DNA of 64,000 nt from Microbacter sp049976245 (GTDB lineage: Bacteria > Bacteroidota > Bacteroidia > Bacteroidales > Paludibacteraceae): assembly GCA_049976245.1 (NCBI GenBank), contig JBMFIQ010000009.1, positions 1-64,000 on the forward strand, read 5' to 3'. Each line of letters opens with the position of its first letter. Position 1 is the stretch's first letter. The notes under the pieces are model-generated. The model was not told the DNA's origin and made no database searches. It saw only the letters and a list, made by a program, of their open reading frames with translations. Below are positions 53,697 to 61,730 of the stretch, in pieces. Made by a program: the position numbers and the translations under genes.

Positions 53697-55723
53697 TCAA
53701 CATCTTTGACTGAATCGGGAACCAACAATTCCTGCCCAATATTAAGTTCATCTTTAGGTAAGTCATTCAACGCTTTCAACGCCTTTGCAGAAGTATGAAA
53801 CGCTTTGGCCACCGATGACAAAGTATCTCCTGCTTTCACAACATATTTTTTGGTAGCGGATTGATTGTTTTTACTCTCCGATGAAGGTTTCAACTGCAAA
53901 ACCTGATTTTCTTTCAACTTTTCATTGGGTTTCAAGTGGTTGTAAAATCTCAAAGACTCAACGGACAAATGATGTTGATTGGCAATGGAGTACACGGTCT
54001 CTTCTTTTTTTACCACATGTTGATTGTCATATTCATCCTTAGAATTAGCTGATTCTTTTAACTCTGAAGATGATGAAAGCTCATTGTGTTCATCTTTTTT
54101 AGCGGAATGAATTGGTTTCGAAACCACCACAAACGCTTTTTTTGTTACTTGAATCAACAATTCTTTACCAACAACCGGATTTTTTTGGCGTCTCGGTATG
54201 CCGTTCCATCCTTTTATTTCATTGATAGTGACATGATACAGTTCTGCAATGGACTCAAACGTTTCACCGGGACGAACAACATGTTTTTCAACGGCATCAT
54301 AAGTAGTCGTTAAAGTGTCCAATTTTACATCACCAGTTGTATGCTCAGGATGTTCCTTTAGTTGCAATATGAAATGATGAGGCGATGCCACAGAGTCTTT
54401 AGCACCATTCAAATTACCTTTAGATTCAACTTGCGATGGCGTTGAAGAAGAAGTATTGTTGACAGGTGTTTCATTGGTGAGATCATTTTGATGCGTGGAT
54501 GGCTTGGACAATCCTTGCTTCGATGTTGAAACCACCTTCACTTTTTTAGTGGAGATGCCCACCACAATGGTTTCGCCGGGTTGAAGCGTCGATCGTTTCA
54601 TACGATTCAACCGTTTCAAGGCCGGAACGGTAGTGTGATATTGATGCGCAATGGTATAAAGCGACTCACCGGAACGAACCCGATGCGTTTTTTTTACCGT
54701 TTCCGTTCGAACTACGGATTCTTCACCTGCTGTCGATCTATTTTGAAGAGCTTCTTCGGGTTGAAGTTCATCCGTGCCTTTGTGGTGTTGAACTTGCTTG
54801 CGTTCTGTTGAAACCGAATATTCCACGGTTTTTCGGATGATTAATTTTTGTCCCGGCTTTATTTCATTGGACGACAAATGATTCCACTCTTTAATCTGTT
54901 TTTCGGTCACATGGTACGCATGGGCAATGCTGTAAATTGACTCTCCTCTGTGAACGCGATGAACAATTTTTCTGGTAACTTTTTCCTTGCTTTGAGTTGA
55001 TTCGCCTGACGTTGTAGCTCCGTCTTTCACCACGATCTCATCTCCGGGTTGAATTGTCTTGTCGGAAAGATGATTCCACTGTTTCAATTCATTTTCCGAA
55101 ACATGATATTTATGCGCCAACAAATAAAGTGACTCCCCTTTTTTCACTTTATGATATTGAACATCTGCCAGTTCCACAGGATTGTCGTTGTTGTAAACCA
55201 ACAAGTCGGAAGATGCTGGCACATTTACCTCGTGGAAATGATACAAGCTGTCATGAGACAAGACACAACAGGCCGTCACAAATCGCTTTGCATAATAAGG
55301 TTCTGAACTGTTGTCGATGCGTACACCCCCGTCAAAAGCAGCATGAATAAAATTAAAACTGCCGTCATTCCCTTTACCTGTTACAATTCCAACATGACCA
55401 ATTCGATCCCTTTTGCTGTTGCTGCCTTTGAAAAAGACCAAATCGCCCTTTTTCAACTGAGTGGTTGACACTTCAGTCCCGTCGTACACCTGATCACGCG
55501 ACGATTCACCCAGCGGTACGCCGAAACGTTGAAAAACAAAATGAGTAAATCCGGAACAATCAAAGCCGTTGGGGCCTTTAGAGCCTGATCGATAAGGTTT
55601 GTTGAGCAGTGTCTTTGCATACGAAATCAAGGAATCCCTTAAATCCTGTGTCTGTTGATATGTGTGAGCAGACACAAAGATGATCTTTACCCAAAGAACC
55701 ATAAAAAAAAGAGTGCGTCTCAT
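53693..55723 (-). CDS. Secreted NlpC/P60 peptidase with six LysM domains
   Basis: The 676-residue protein begins with a signal peptide (about 1-19). An NlpC/P60 domain follows with C56 (FDCSGF), H110 (GHVGIV) and a later histidine (FIHAAF). From about residue 190 there are six LysM modules, each with a YHKVKKGESLY-like start, separated by Ser/Thr/Lys-rich linkers. Modules 1-3 are the most alike; 4-6 are more diverged. It probably binds and cuts peptidoglycan in the periplasm. Six LysM modules are many for this family. Confidence 0.93.
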   Translation of the reverse strand: MRRTLFFMVLWVKIIFVSAHTYQQTQDLRDSLISYAKTLLNKPYRSGSKGPNGFDCSGFTHFVFQRFGVPLGESSRDQVYDGTEVSTTQLKKGDLVFFKGSNSKRDRIGHVGIVTGKGNDGSFNFIHAAFDGGVRIDNSSEPYYAKRFVTACCVLSHDSLYHFHEVNVPASSDLLVYNNDNPVELADVQYHKVKKGESLYLLAHKYHVSENELKQWNHLSDKTIQPGDEIVVKDGATTSGESTQSKEKVTRKIVHRVHRGESIYSIAHAYHVTEKQIKEWNHLSSNEIKPGQKLIIRKTVEYSVSTERKQVQHHKGTDELQPEEALQNRSTAGEESVVRTETVKKTHRVRSGESLYTIAHQYHTTVPALKRLNRMKRSTLQPGETIVVGISTKKVKVVSTSKQGLSKPSTHQNDLTNETPVNNTSSSTPSQVESKGNLNGAKDSVASPHHFILQLKEHPEHTTGDVKLDTLTTTYDAVEKHVVRPGETFESIAELYHVTINEIKGWNGIPRRQKNPVVGKELLIQVTKKAFVVVSKPIHSAKKDEHNELSSSSELKESANSKDEYDNQHVVKKEETVYSIANQHHLSVESLRFYNHLKPNEKLKENQVLQLKPSSESKNNQSATKKYVVKAGDTLSSVAKAFHTSAKALKALNDLPKDELNIGQELLVPDSVKDVE

Positions 55724-56165
55724 TGTGTATTATATTTTGGTCGTTAGATGCATAAAACAAATCCAAATTTCCAACGAAGGAATGAACAACCATTGAGGAA
55801 CAGGTCGGTTCAACAAATATAGACGATTTTTTTTATAAACGCTTGAGTAAAGATCTTTAGTATTTGCGAATTTATTAATTTTTTCCCTTTTACAAATTCT
55901 TCTTCCACAAAAAAATAGAGAAAAGCGGAACTTTAATCATTTCCGTCTTAAACATTCGTAGAATAAACAAATTAACGAAGTCGAGATGATTCAAACCAAA
56001 CATCGATTGACAACCCTTGCAGGTGAGAAACTGATGTTCTATTCATGCACTGAGCTATCTGCCTTTCTGTTTTTTTGTCAACTCAAGTTTCTAAATTTGG
56101 TTTTTTTATGCATTTTAATGATACCGTGATCATTTTACGAAGCAGACTTTCAAAGAGGATGATCC
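55724..56165. other. Gene-free interval upstream of LysM gene
   Basis: No gene is supported in these 442 bases. A minus-strand -7 element for the LysM gene lies at 55814-55821; the rest is A/T-rich with no clear structure. Confidence 0.5.
55814..55821 (-). promoter_or_regulatory. Candidate -7 element for LysM gene
   Basis: CAAATATA on the plus strand reads TATATTTG on the minus strand, matching TAnnTTTG about 90 bases before the start. Confidence 0.45.
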
Positions 56166-56930
56166 TTAAAACACAAATGGAAAAATAATTTTGCGGTTCT
56201 CAGGATATTCGGGAAATTGACGCAAAAACCAATCATGATGATTTTTGGCACGAGGAACCAGATTGGCGAACGTCCACACCATGAAGGTAAATGCCGGTAA
56301 ATTCCAAGCCATTAAAGCAAAGCCCGTCCATTCAATCACTTCACCAAAAAGGTTGGGAGAAGTCACATAGTCAAACAAAAAACCTTTGGGAATCTTATAC
56401 CCCGTTTCGTGACGTTTTCTCAAATGAATCAACATGTTATCGGATTTCATGTTGACATACATCCCAAAGATGAAAAGGAAAATTCCAAGTATAAAATGAA
56501 ACGAGTAAAACCAATGAACATCATACTTCGACATTGGAGCAAAGCAAGCAAGATAACATCCGTTCAATGAAGCATTAACCACATTGAAAAATACAGCGCT
56601 CAACATGATCACTAAAGGCATTTTTTTTGGCGTTGAACGAATGCGCAGAGGATAAATAATGCTTCGATTCAAATAATGAACAATCCACAACAAAAACAGA
56701 ACCCAGGAATAACCTAGCATTAAATGCAGATTTAATGCTAAAAAATAAATCATGATAATCAGAGATGGAACCTCCATCAAGAACCAACCCCATTTATTGT
56801 TAATGGAAATGCCCCATTTGTCGGTGGTATGCCTACCAAAAGGCGCTGTAACATAAAACATCACGACATGTACAACCAATGCAAGCAACAACCAGACATA
56901 GGCAACGGTTTGAATAAATTGAAACGACAT
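56166..56930 (-). CDS. Steroid 5-alpha-reductase-like membrane enzyme (DUF1295 type)
   Basis: The 254-residue protein has about six membrane helices and the C-terminal motif of the family: FLFDYVTSPNLFGEVIEWTG, then VPRAKNHHDWFLRQFPEYP. This motif binds NADPH in 3-oxo-5-alpha-steroid 4-dehydrogenases and related enzymes. In gut Bacteroidales a protein of this kind reduces steroid double bonds, but other lipid substrates are possible. It stands alone, divergent from the following repeats. Confidence 0.85.
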   Translation of the reverse strand: MSFQFIQTVAYVWLLLALVVHVVMFYVTAPFGRHTTDKWGISINNKWGWFLMEVPSLIIMIYFLALNLHLMLGYSWVLFLLWIVHYLNRSIIYPLRIRSTPKKMPLVIMLSAVFFNVVNASLNGCYLACFAPMSKYDVHWFYSFHFILGIFLFIFGMYVNMKSDNMLIHLRKRHETGYKIPKGFLFDYVTSPNLFGEVIEWTGFALMAWNLPAFTFMVWTFANLVPRAKNHHDWFLRQFPEYPENRKIIFPFVF

Positions 56931-57053
56931 CTATGTAATTTTTTTTGCAAAGATGTAATTAATTTTCGATATGTTGATGAACGAGCCTATTCTTTGCTTA
57001 ACTTTGAAGCGCACCTGAAATATTTTATCGCATTGAACTGTTTGAAAACCATC

Positions 57054-57135
57054 ATGAAACGAGCCATTAACAATTTATGATAAAGAGTATAATTGTTTTG
57101 ACGAGATCCATACAACTTTAATTTAAAATAGACGC
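57054..57135 (+). repeat. Leader repeat copy H1 (first of tandem pair)
   Basis: It opens ATGAAACGAGCCATTAACAA and ends AAAATAGACGC, and is immediately followed by copy H2. The core is GACGAGATCCATACA. Its own frame stops after eight codons. The ATG after its last base is the first codon of H2. Confidence 0.88.
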
Positions 57136-57225
57136 ATGAAACGAGCCTTAAAAGAGCTTATGCTCAAGCGTATGACTAATTTGGCGAGTTCCATACATCC
57201 TAAATATTAAAAATAAAATAGACGT
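57136..57225 (+). repeat. Leader repeat copy H2, upstream of holin-like gene
   Basis: A near-consensus copy: ATGAAACGAGCCTTAAAAG at the start, CTTATGCTCAAGCGTATGA, GGCGAGTTCCATACAT, and AAATAGACGT at the end, directly before the ATG of the holin-like gene. A GAGC-TTAT-GCTC hairpin precedes the central one (GTATG with CATAC). The frame from its ATG has 24 codons. Confidence 0.92.
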
Positions 57226-57744
57226 ATGAAATTAAGTGAATTGATAAATCAATTAGAAATGCTTTTTTTGACGACGGAGTCAACAACGACGAAAGAAAAA
57301 GAAAGCCCACATACCGAGGAAAACGATACGGACCAGATGCATACTTCGGTAAAAGATCGGATCAAAAAAGCTCTTTCACTACTTTTTACTTTTCTTGTTG
57401 ACCTCATCAAAATGCCTTTTTTATGGTTTTTTAATTATTTCAAAGAAGAAGTTGTTACGGCCATCAAAAAAGACATCCGCACCATGTTAGGCATGGCAGC
57501 CATCATGAGCATACTCTATCTTTTTTTACTGATTTTATGGTTTTCCGTATCGGTGTTTGTAGGTGTTCTGTTTTATGAAAAAGGATTTTCGATCATTTCA
57601 TCAATTTTCTTTTCCATTGTATTTCAATTAATTATCATCATTTTACTTTCCATTGTACTTTACAGCCTTTCGAAAAAACAACACACCCGAAAAATGTTGA
57701 AAAAATTAGCAAATCACCGTGAACAACTCAACACAAAAGATTAG
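57226..57744 (+). CDS. Phage holin family-like membrane protein
   Basis: The 172-residue protein has an acidic, charged N-terminal region (about 17-40), two strong helices (about 85-115 and 120-150) and a basic C-terminus. The arrangement fits the phage holin family (Holin-X/DUF1469) that occurs in many chromosomes without a phage; no other phage gene is nearby. Function is unknown. Its start codon is the last codon position of repeat copy H2. Confidence 0.7.
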   Translation: MKLSELINQLEMLFLTTESTTTKEKESPHTEENDTDQMHTSVKDRIKKALSLLFTFLVDLIKMPFLWFFNYFKEEVVTAIKKDIRTMLGMAAIMSILYLFLLILWFSVSVFVGVLFYEKGFSIISSIFFSIVFQLIIIILLSIVLYSLSKKQHTRKMLKKLANHREQLNTKD

Positions 57745-57996
57745 AACTACATCAAAGATAAGCCTTATTTAAATTAGCTTAAAACTAAAAATCAAGTTTT
57801 GCTCTCTAATTTATTTTTTTTAATTTTTTCGACTCATTTGATTTGTCATTTCAAAATTTAATCGCTTTCTTTGTCATTCATTCAATCAAATCGCCCAAAA
57901 AAAAATCACCCATACTATATTGTGAAAATTGTCACATACCAAAATCAAATGGGGCGTCATCACAAAATATATATATAATACACTATTAATAAATTA

Positions 57997-58011
57997 GTTA
58001 CACGTTGTAAC
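57997..58011. promoter_or_regulatory. Palindrome upstream of SPFH gene, possible operator
   Basis: GTTACA and TGTAAC flank a CGT spacer. Such a symmetric site could bind a dimeric regulator; nothing in the window shows which. Confidence 0.35.
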
Positions 58012-58023
58012 CGGATAAAAAAG

Positions 58024-58030
58024 AAAGGAG
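58024..58030 (+). promoter_or_regulatory. Shine-Dalgarno sequence before SPFH gene
   Basis: AAAGGAG lies 6 bases before the ATG. Such a full Shine-Dalgarno is rare in Bacteroidetes and is not seen before the neighbouring genes. Confidence 0.6.
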
Positions 58031-58036
58031 CCTGTC

Positions 58037-58903
58037 ATGTTCATTGTTTATTTAATCATTATTGCTGTCATCCTGTTTTTTTCGGGTATTCGCATCATTC
58101 GCCCGACTCATCGTGGTTTGATTGAACGTTTAGGGAAATATCATCGGTTTGCCAAGCCGGGATTTCACTGGATCATTCCCGTGATTGAAAAAATGTATCC
58201 TGTAAACATTACAGAACAAATGGTTAATGCTGATCCTCAAGAAATTATCACCAACGATAATTTGAATGCAAGCGTCGATGCTCAAGTTTATTTTAAGGTA
58301 AAGGAAGACGAAGAAAGCGTGAAAGGCTCACTTTACAATGTAAATAATTACAAATGGCAAATTGTAAATCTTGCCCGCACGACTCTTCGTAATATTATTG
58401 GCACCATGACTTTAAAATCGGCAAACAGCGAACGCGGCAAAATCAATGCTGAATTGCATCACACCTTGTTGGAAGAAACCCGTTCGTGGGGCATTCAAAT
58501 TGTTCGTACGGAGCTCAAAGAGATTGATCCGCCACGCGATGTGCAAGAAACCATGAATAAAGTAGTCAAAGCAGAAAACGAAAAAATCGCAGCCATTGAC
58601 TTTGCCTCAGCACGCGAAACGGTAGCTGACGGTGAAAAAAGAGCTAAAATTAAAGAAGCTGAAGGCTACAAACAGTCGAAAATATTGCATGCCGAAGGAG
58701 AAGCTGAAGCCATTCGATTAGTCAATGAAGCTGCCGATAAATATTTCATCGGGAATGCACAATTGTTGAAAAAATTAGACACACTGCAAGGATCGTTGGA
58801 AAACAATTCAAAAATTGTGATCCCTACAGGCACCGAATTGGTAAACATTATTGGAGAGATGGCCGGCATTGTCCCCATCAAAAAGGAGAAAAATGAAAAA
58901 TAA
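58037..58903 (+). CDS. SPFH/band 7 domain protein, paraslipin/QmcA type
   Basis: The 288-residue protein has an N-terminal helix (about 2-20), then the SPFH core with IRPTHRGLIERLGKYHRFA and GFHWIIPVIEKMYPVNITEQ, and a coiled region rich in Ala, Glu and Lys (about 175-240) with EAEAIRLVNEAADKYF. Such proteins scaffold membrane microdomains and proteases. It is preceded by a strong Shine-Dalgarno and followed by a terminator. An NfeD partner is not adjacent. Confidence 0.93.
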   Translation: MFIVYLIIIAVILFFSGIRIIRPTHRGLIERLGKYHRFAKPGFHWIIPVIEKMYPVNITEQMVNADPQEIITNDNLNASVDAQVYFKVKEDEESVKGSLYNVNNYKWQIVNLARTTLRNIIGTMTLKSANSERGKINAELHHTLLEETRSWGIQIVRTELKEIDPPRDVQETMNKVVKAENEKIAAIDFASARETVADGEKRAKIKEAEGYKQSKILHAEGEAEAIRLVNEAADKYFIGNAQLLKKLDTLQGSLENNSKIVIPTGTELVNIIGEMAGIVPIKKEKNEK

Positions 58904-59280
58904 TTTTCGATAAAACATAATAGCTACTTTCACCAACCATCGTGAAAGTAGTTTTTTATTTTAAAAAATCGAACAATCACATTATCACAAAAAGAAAAAG
59001 CAAAAATATTAACATTAATAACGTAAACAACCATTAAAACAATTATATTTGAAAAATAATTATAAGCATAAGCATCCACTTTGAATTAATACTACGTGGC
59101 TGATTTTGATCATCAATGAACAACAGTAAACACCATAGAAAAATAGAACCATCAAAACTCATAGAAAAAATGATTGAAAACCAAAGAAAAAATTCGAAAA
59201 GAAATCATAAAATCTGATGTTACTAATTCTTTTTTGGCAAAATAAATCTCAATATAATATTCATATTCATACATTTACCT
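58904..59280. other. Gene-free interval upstream of ovoA
   Basis: It holds the SPFH terminator (58924-58957). The remaining bases are A/T-rich with no ORF, promoter or repeat I can support. Confidence 0.5.
58924..58957 (+). terminator. Rho-independent terminator after SPFH gene
   Basis: CTACTTTCAC (58924-58933) pairs with GTGAAAGTAG (58942-58951) and is followed by TTTTTTA. Confidence 0.9.
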
Positions 59281-61389
59281 ATGGAAAATCTTATCACAAA
59301 GACCATTGATTTACAACATGGTGATCCAACAACAAAAAGGGAAGAAATATTACACTATTTTGAAAAAACGTGGGAAATTGACGAGAAACTCTATACGCAG
59401 CTTAAATCGGACGACATTTTCTATCATCGTGGCGATCCGCTGCGACATGTAATCATCTTCTACATGGGACACACCGCCGTGTTTTATATCAACAAATTGA
59501 TGTTGGCAAAAATCATTCATCAACGCATCAATCCTGAATTTGAGTCGTTATTTGCCATTGGTGTCGATGAAATGAGCTGGGACGATTTGAACGATAAACA
59601 CTACAACTGGCCATCTGTTGATGCGGTGCGTGATTATAGAAAAAGAGCTAAAGAATTGATCATCACGGTAATTAAACAATCACCATTGAATCTTCCAATC
59701 ACATGGGACGATCCATTCTGGATCATCATGATGGGCATTGAACACGAACGCATTCATCTCGAAACATCTTCGGTACTGATTCGGCAGCTTCCATTAAACG
59801 AAGTCGTGTCGGGAAAATTCGGAACAATTTGCGACGATCGTGGCAAAGCCCCACAAAACAAATTGTTTCCCGTTCCGGGAGCTGAAATGAAATTGGGCAA
59901 ACCATGGGATCATCCGTTGTATGGATGGGACAACGAATACGGCAATCGTGTGGAGACGGTTGCCGATTTCAACGCCTCATCCATGTTGGTTTCAAATGCG
60001 GAATTCCTTGATTTCATCAATGACGGAGGATATCACAACGCTTCTTACTGGACCGAAGAAGGGTGGAAATGGAGAAATTTCAGACAAGCTGAGATGCCTC
60101 TTTTCTGGCGTCGTGACGGAGCATCATATCGATTGCGATTGGTTGCGGAAGAAATTCCGATGCCATGGAATTGGCCGGTTGAGGTCAATTATCTCGAAGC
60201 AAAAGCATTTTGCAACTGGAAAAGTGCCAAAGAAGGAGAATCATACCGATTGCCCACCGAAGCTGAATGGGTTCGTTTGGCAGAGTATTGTCAAGTGCCT
60301 GACCAATTGGAATGGGAATCAGCACCGGGAAACATCAATTTGGAACATTTTGCCTCACCATGCCCGATCAATCGTTTCAAAACAGGTGATTTTTACGACG
60401 TGATCGGCAATGTATGGCAATGGACGGAAACTCCCATAACCGGATATCCGGGATTCAAAGTGCATCCCATGTACGATGATTTTTCAACGCCAACATTTGA
60501 CGGTCAACATAATTTAATCAAAGGAGGCTCTTGGATTTCAACTGGGAATGAGGCTACACGTCACGCACGTTATGCTTTCCGACGACATTTTTATCAACAT
60601 GCCGGATTTCGTTATGTCCGATCAACAGCTCCTTTATCTATTCAAAATGATGAATATGAGACAGATGTCGAAGTGGCTAACGCTTCCGAAAATCAATGGG
60701 GAGATGCATTTTCCGACACTTCTATTTTTCACCAAGAACTTGCAAGATTCATCGTCAAAGCCTTGAAAAATCAACCGATTCAGCGTGTTCTCGATCTGAA
60801 TGCCGATACCGGACGATTGGCTTTTGAACTGGCCATGCATTTTGACGACATCACCGCTATTGACTTTTCCGCTCGTTTTATTCGAATGCCCGTTCAGTTG
60901 CAACAAAAAGGCTTTATGCGCTACATTGTGAAAGACGAAGGCGAATTGGTCTTCTATCGAGAAGTTTTATTGTCGAAAACCGGACTTGATACCGGCAAAA
61001 ATCGAATCCTTTTTATGCAGTCAGATGCCAATAATTTGAAATCAATCTATACGGGATATGATTTAATTATTTTGCCCAACCTGGCTGAAGAGCTGCGCAA
61101 TCCCATCGACTTTTTGCGACAAATTCACGAACGACTCAACACTAAAGGATGGTTAGTCATCGCTTCAACCTATGATTGGGACGAGCAGATCACCGAACGC
61201 AACAATTGGCCCGGTGGATTCAAACAAGATGGTGAACCTGTCACCTCCTTTGAAGGCATCAAAGCCATTTTGGAAACGCATTTTACACTAGCAGAAGAAC
61301 CTGTTGACCTAACGCTCACTGAAAGATACTCCTCAAGAGTAAGTCAAATGAAACGTTCAGAAGTAAGCCTCTGGAGAAAGAAAAATTGA
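59281..61389 (+). CDS. ovoA: 5-histidylcysteine sulfoxide synthase/methyltransferase OvoA
   Basis: The 702-residue protein has three parts: a DinB-like N-terminal domain with the iron site H155-E-R-I-H159-L-E161 (HX3HXE), a formylglycine-generating-like domain (about 210-450, with SYRLPTEAEWVRLAE and VIGNVWQWTE), and a C-terminal methyltransferase (about 490-700, VLDLNADTGRLAFELA). This is the full ovothiol A synthase layout: it joins cysteine to histidine C5 and methylates the imidazole. The partner lyase OvoB is not in the window. Ovothiol is an antioxidant thiol. Confidence 0.93.
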   Translation: MENLITKTIDLQHGDPTTKREEILHYFEKTWEIDEKLYTQLKSDDIFYHRGDPLRHVIIFYMGHTAVFYINKLMLAKIIHQRINPEFESLFAIGVDEMSWDDLNDKHYNWPSVDAVRDYRKRAKELIITVIKQSPLNLPITWDDPFWIIMMGIEHERIHLETSSVLIRQLPLNEVVSGKFGTICDDRGKAPQNKLFPVPGAEMKLGKPWDHPLYGWDNEYGNRVETVADFNASSMLVSNAEFLDFINDGGYHNASYWTEEGWKWRNFRQAEMPLFWRRDGASYRLRLVAEEIPMPWNWPVEVNYLEAKAFCNWKSAKEGESYRLPTEAEWVRLAEYCQVPDQLEWESAPGNINLEHFASPCPINRFKTGDFYDVIGNVWQWTETPITGYPGFKVHPMYDDFSTPTFDGQHNLIKGGSWISTGNEATRHARYAFRRHFYQHAGFRYVRSTAPLSIQNDEYETDVEVANASENQWGDAFSDTSIFHQELARFIVKALKNQPIQRVLDLNADTGRLAFELAMHFDDITAIDFSARFIRMPVQLQQKGFMRYIVKDEGELVFYREVLLSKTGLDTGKNRILFMQSDANNLKSIYTGYDLIILPNLAEELRNPIDFLRQIHERLNTKGWLVIASTYDWDEQITERNNWPGGFKQDGEPVTSFEGIKAILETHFTLAEEPVDLTLTERYSSRVSQMKRSEVSLWRKKN

Positions 61390-61730
61390 TATCGAACCCC
61401 GCCGAGTAGGGACAAGCTGTGTGAACTTAAAAAAACTGACAAAAAAATGAACCACAAAAATGGAATTGTGTGAACAACAACGATGTTTAAGACAATCAGT
61501 ACGTTATATATCAACATCTTTCAGCCGTTAAAGTTTCTTTTTTTAACGGTCAAGTGGAAATTACATTTAAGTAACAAGGTTTATTCTGTCGTGCGTGATT
61601 CATATCACATCTCAACATATCAAACCATTCGAAACAAGGGAAACATAAGGTTTCTGTAAATTCAACATGCCCTGATCAAAACGTTGAAAAGATTTGTTAT
61701 TTTTGTCTTTCAATCAAATGAATAAATTGA
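61390..61730. other. Gene-free interval between ovoA and lptB
   Basis: 341 bases, no gene or terminator. Only the -7 element at 61698-61705 is noted. Confidence 0.5.
61698..61705 (+). promoter_or_regulatory. Candidate -7 element for lptB
   Basis: TATTTTTG matches TAnnTTTG, 26 bases before the lptB start. The -33 is weak. Confidence 0.5.

Larger units (their letters stand above)
57745..58036. other. Gene-free interval upstream of SPFH gene
   Basis: Highly A/T-rich, with an ATATATATATAAT run near 57968. It holds the palindrome at 57997-58011 and a Shine-Dalgarno sequence at 58024-58030; no gene is seen. Confidence 0.5.

Noticed and set aside
15081..57225. CRISPR array or tRNA-like repeats
   Set aside because: The repeats are about 90 bp, kilobases apart and always next to genes; there are no regular spacers or cas genes.
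57226..57744. Prophage holin
   Set aside because: No other phage gene is near and the protein fits the chromosomal holin-like family; it was annotated only as holin-like.
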